Shown: one piece after another, positions 63,319 through 64,000 of the stretch
Position numbering within the stretch: position 1 is the first letter of the stretch
Layout of the letters: every line of letters begins with the position of its first letter
DNA from: Tenodera sinensis
Taxonomy: Eukaryota > Arthropoda > Insecta > Mantodea > Mantidae
Assembly (NCBI GenBank): GCA_030765045.1
Contig: CM060969.1
Coordinates: forward strand, 42,759,216 to 42,823,215
DNA length: 64,000 nt
Reading direction: 5' to 3'
Position numbers and translations under genes: made by a program
The notes under the pieces: model-generated
Databases searched by the model: none
What the model saw: only the letters and a program-made list of their open reading frames with translations
What the model was told of the DNA's origin: nothing

Positions 63319-63684
63319 CTATGTGCAAAATAGCTGTTCCATTTTACACCTGAGAAACTGCGGAGCAGATTGTAAAGTAGTTCCTAAATTTATTGTTTTC
63401 TCCTTCGCATCGCACTTGGGGTTAAACGATTTGTAGTGTGACGCCGGGCGCAGCGCAAAACAAAGGACTATCGGGGCCGCCGGGCCGGTGAACGGGCGAA
63501 AGCATTCAAAGTCAGGCTGCTTCACGCGACTGCTTGTGTACACGTGACTAACAACGAGCGCAGCGCTTAACAAAAGGATTGCTAGAACCTTCGAGATGCA
63601 TCTGGGGGCCGACATGCTTGTAGAAGTACCAGAAAAGACCTGTGACGTCAACCCCGCTGTACCAATAAGGAAACGAGGCAACAA
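63319..63684 (-). CDS. candidate secreted-protein first exon (weak)
   Basis: A 121-codon minus-strand frame in a CpG-rich patch (about 63,420-63,660), unlike the AT-rich surroundings. From the internal Met at residue 24 (63,615) it reads as a signal peptide: a short basic n-region (MSAPRCISK), a hydrophobic core (VLAILLLSAALVV) and a polar c-region (SHVYTSS). It continues into a cysteine-containing segment (residues after FECFRPFTG). The composition of the last 40 codons is less convincing, so a splice donor may lie before them; none was chosen with confidence. I do not recognise the mature sequence. A palindromic CRE lies 28 bp upstream of that Met. It may equally be an accidental frame in a CpG-rich regulatory region. 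Confidence 0.25.
   Translation of the reverse strand: MLPRFLIGTAGLTSQVFSGTSTSMSAPRCISKVLAILLLSAALVVSHVYTSSRVKQPDFECFRPFTGPAAPIVLCFALRPASHYKSFNPKCDAKEKTINLGTTLQSAPQFLRCKMEQLFCT
63643..63650. promoter_or_regulatory. consensus CRE palindrome TGACGTCA
   Basis: A perfect 8-bp cAMP-response element palindrome, with ACCAATAAGG (a CCAAT-like string) nearby at 63,661-63,670, in a CpG-rich patch upstream of the signal-peptide-like frame. An 8-mer occurs by chance about once in this much sequence, so the context gives it modest weight only. Confidence 0.3.
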
Positions 63685-63736
63685 GTTAGACTGTGTAACG
63701 GTTACAGATATGAATCGGTCAGTGAGTGTGTGACAG

Positions 63737-63737
<1 letters not shown>

Positions 63738-63832
<95 letters not shown>
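63738..63832 (+). repeat. (GT)n microsatellite, about 95 bp
   Basis: An uninterrupted GT run, the longest in the window, lying just beyond the CpG-rich patch. Its flanks show none of the MSR landmark blocks. Confidence 0.95.
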
Positions 63833-63835
<3 letters not shown>

Positions 63836-64000
63836 GTCGTCGTGAAAGATAGGTCGCCTCGAAGTGAAGAAGTCTTAATTTGTGTTGAATGATTTTATTA
63901 TCAAAGTTTTATTATCAGAGTGAAAAAAGACAATGAAAGGACTGAGTCAAAGTTACGAGAAGAAAACATTTGTGAGTTGTAATAGCACGAAAGACTGTAA
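63833..64000. other. window end, no gene recognised
   Basis: A short AT-rich remainder with no supportable feature. Confidence 0.4.

Noticed and set aside
1..64000. CRISPR arrays, operons or prokaryotic genes
   Set aside because: No regularly spaced direct repeats with unique spacers and no long genes. SINEs, hAT and Tigger relics and long dinucleotide microsatellites mark this as animal nuclear DNA.

Overview
The window looks like non-genic DNA from a large, repeat-rich arthropod genome, most likely an insect. The support is AT-rich sequence dense in stop codons, long (GT)n/(CA)n tracts, several tRNA-derived SINE families with 14-16 bp target-site duplications, and hAT and pogo/Tigger relics. 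The taxon is inferred from repeat style alone and could be wrong. I found no host protein-coding gene that I can name. Nearly every open frame is under 130 codons and lies in repeats or in sequence open on both strands. No rRNA, functional tRNA or CRISPR array was seen.

1-35.8 kb: AT-rich intergenic or intronic sequence scattered with repeats. A microsatellite-carrying repeat family (called MSR here) has copies at about 1-300, 3.1-3.5, 9.84-10.07, 20.38-20.70, 25.69-25.93 and 30.43-31.33 kb. tRNA-derived SINEs of several families lie at 3.6, 10.2, 12.0, 14.9, 19.9, 25.2, 28.9 and 34.7 kb. A 130-bp fold-back MITE-like element between TTAA sites is at 12.6 kb, and a diverged tandem duplication is at 5.3-5.7 kb.

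35.8-47.5 kb: a large inverted duplication, the dominant structure of the window. The left arm is 35,818-39,128, the right arm 43,089-47,545, with a unique spacer of about 4 kb. Both arms share a 5'-truncated SINE with the same 16-bp target-site duplication and fossil Tigger/pogo pieces. Only the right arm carries a 1,152-bp hAT relic with an 8-bp target duplication; the left arm keeps the intact empty site. The order of events (Tigger and SINE, then inverted duplication, then hAT) can be read directly.

47.5-64 kb: more sparse sequence with SINEs at 51.1-51.3 and 53.3-53.9 kb (two SINEs back to back) and another MSR copy at 60.68-61.35 kb. A striking 318-bp insertion at 61,540-61,857 consists mainly of a perfect palindrome (141-bp arms around one base) and is flanked by a 14-bp target duplication. 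Near the right end, a CpG-rich patch on the minus strand encodes a signal-peptide-like open frame next to a consensus CRE (TGACGTCA). It is the best, though weak, candidate for a host exon.
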